A stretch of 64,000 bases of DNA, taken from positions 1-64,000 of the forward strand of contig NZ_MUJY01000032.1 in assembly GCF_002286785.1 (NCBI RefSeq). The letters run 5' to 3'. The notes under the pieces are model-generated. The model searched no databases. It was not told the origin of the DNA and worked only from the letters and a program-made list of their open reading frames with translations. This document shows, in pieces, positions 63,606-64,000 of this stretch (the stretch's first letter is position 1; each line of letters opens with the position of its first letter). The translations under genes and the position numbers were made by a program. Source of the DNA: Pseudomonas sp. PIC25. GTDB lineage: Bacteria; Pseudomonadota; Gammaproteobacteria; Pseudomonadales; Pseudomonadaceae.

Positions 63606-64000
63606 TCAGGATTCCAGGGAGCCGTCCAGGGTCTTGATCGGGCCGTACAGGTTCGGCCGGCGATCACGGAACACGCCCCAGGCGCTGCGGATGCCCTCCA
63701 GCTTGTCCAGGTCGAAGCTGTGCACCAGGACGCCTTCTTCGGTCTCGTTCAGCTCTTCCACCTTGGCGCCGAACTGGTCGGCGATGAACGACGAGCCGTA
63801 GAAGTCGATGTGATAGTCGCCCTGGTCTTCGCGGCCGATGCGGTTGCTGGCGATCAGCGGGATCAGGTTGGCACCGGCGTGGCCCTGCTGCACGCGCTGC
63901 CAATGATCGCGCGAGGTAATGGTCGGGTCATGCGGCTCGCTGCCGATGGCAGTCGGGTAGAAGAACAGCTCGGCACCGAGCAGCGCCATGCTGCGCGCGG
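63606..64000 (-). CDS. aguB: N-carbamoylputrescine amidohydrolase (C-terminal part, cut by window edge)
   Basis: The 3' 131 codons of a nitrilase-superfamily enzyme that hydrolyses N-carbamoylputrescine to putrescine. The visible part begins about ARSMALLGAELFFYPTAIGSEP and ends KTLDGSLES. Nitrilase Cys and the N-terminal half lie beyond position 64000. It precedes aguA by 89 bp on the minus strand. The ATG inside this part is not the true start. Confidence 0.93.
   Translation of the reverse strand, partial: ARSMALLGAELFFYPTAIGSEPHDPTITSRDHWQRVQQGHAGANLIPLIASNRIGREDQGDYHIDFYGSSFIADQFGAKVEELNETEEGVLVHSFDLDKLEGIRSAWGVFRDRRPNLYGPIKTLDGSLES

Overview
The window is a high-GC gammaproteobacterial chromosome that I read as a Pseudomonas of the P. 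aeruginosa group. From memory of P. aeruginosa PAO1, the backbone gene order matches PA0263.1 to PA0293: a tRNA-Arg, gabD-gabT, an HDOD regulator, cysA-cysW-cysT-sbp and a small DUF2292 gene, a PAS-GGDEF-EAL gene, desA, a PAS-GGDEF gene, oprE, then aguA-aguB. Between these anchors the strain carries blocks that differ from what I remember of PAO1.

Region 1 (about 1-8520) is an integrated element of about 8 kb. A 30-bp repeat (371-400 and 8439-8468, 29/30 identical) derives from the 3' end of tRNA-Arg(CCG), and a tyrosine integrase lies beside the intact tRNA. Its minus-strand core encodes the integrase, a small serine recombinase, two unrecognised proteins (one with an HTH), an HUH-type replication initiator with a duplicated peptide in its linker, and a tiny acidic secreted protein. 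The left, AT-richer cargo holds a LexA-like operator/promoter ahead of a two-TM protein translationally coupled to an ImmA/IrrE metallopeptidase, a XRE repressor with direct-repeat operators, a secreted protein and a candidate small RNA.

Region 2 (8.5-29.8 kb) has gabDT, an HDOD protein, an arsS-arsM-TVP38/FAD-reductase arsenic operon, an unusual desaturase-flavoprotein-rubredoxin unit opposite an AraC regulator, an FAD oxidoreductase, a chemoreceptor, a Crp/Fnr regulator, an Mpo1-like protein and several small membrane and regulatory genes.

Region 3 (29.8-40 kb) is a sulfur block: sulfate ABC transporter (cysAWT, sbp), oscA, a short ORF with two Cys codons just before sbp, a MetQ-like protein, a Cys/Met PLP enzyme, a cystine ABC transporter (tcyJLN) and D-cysteine desulfhydrase. 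Region 4 (40-50.7 kb) has a Nei/Fpg glycosylase, a c-di-GMP enzyme and desA, then a sulfide/persulfide detoxification operon under a BigR-type repressor (two YeeE transporters, DUF2892, persulfide dioxygenase, DUF442-SQR fusion, SulP transporter) with a perfect 14-bp palindrome over its promoter.

Region 5 (50.8-64 kb) has a diguanylate cyclase, a small hydrolase paired with a reduced sigma-54 AAA+ protein lacking GAFTGA and an HTH, oprE behind a sigma-54-type promoter with three helically spaced repeats, a tetronate (erythronate/threonate) catabolic cluster, and aguA with the 3' part of aguB running off the end.
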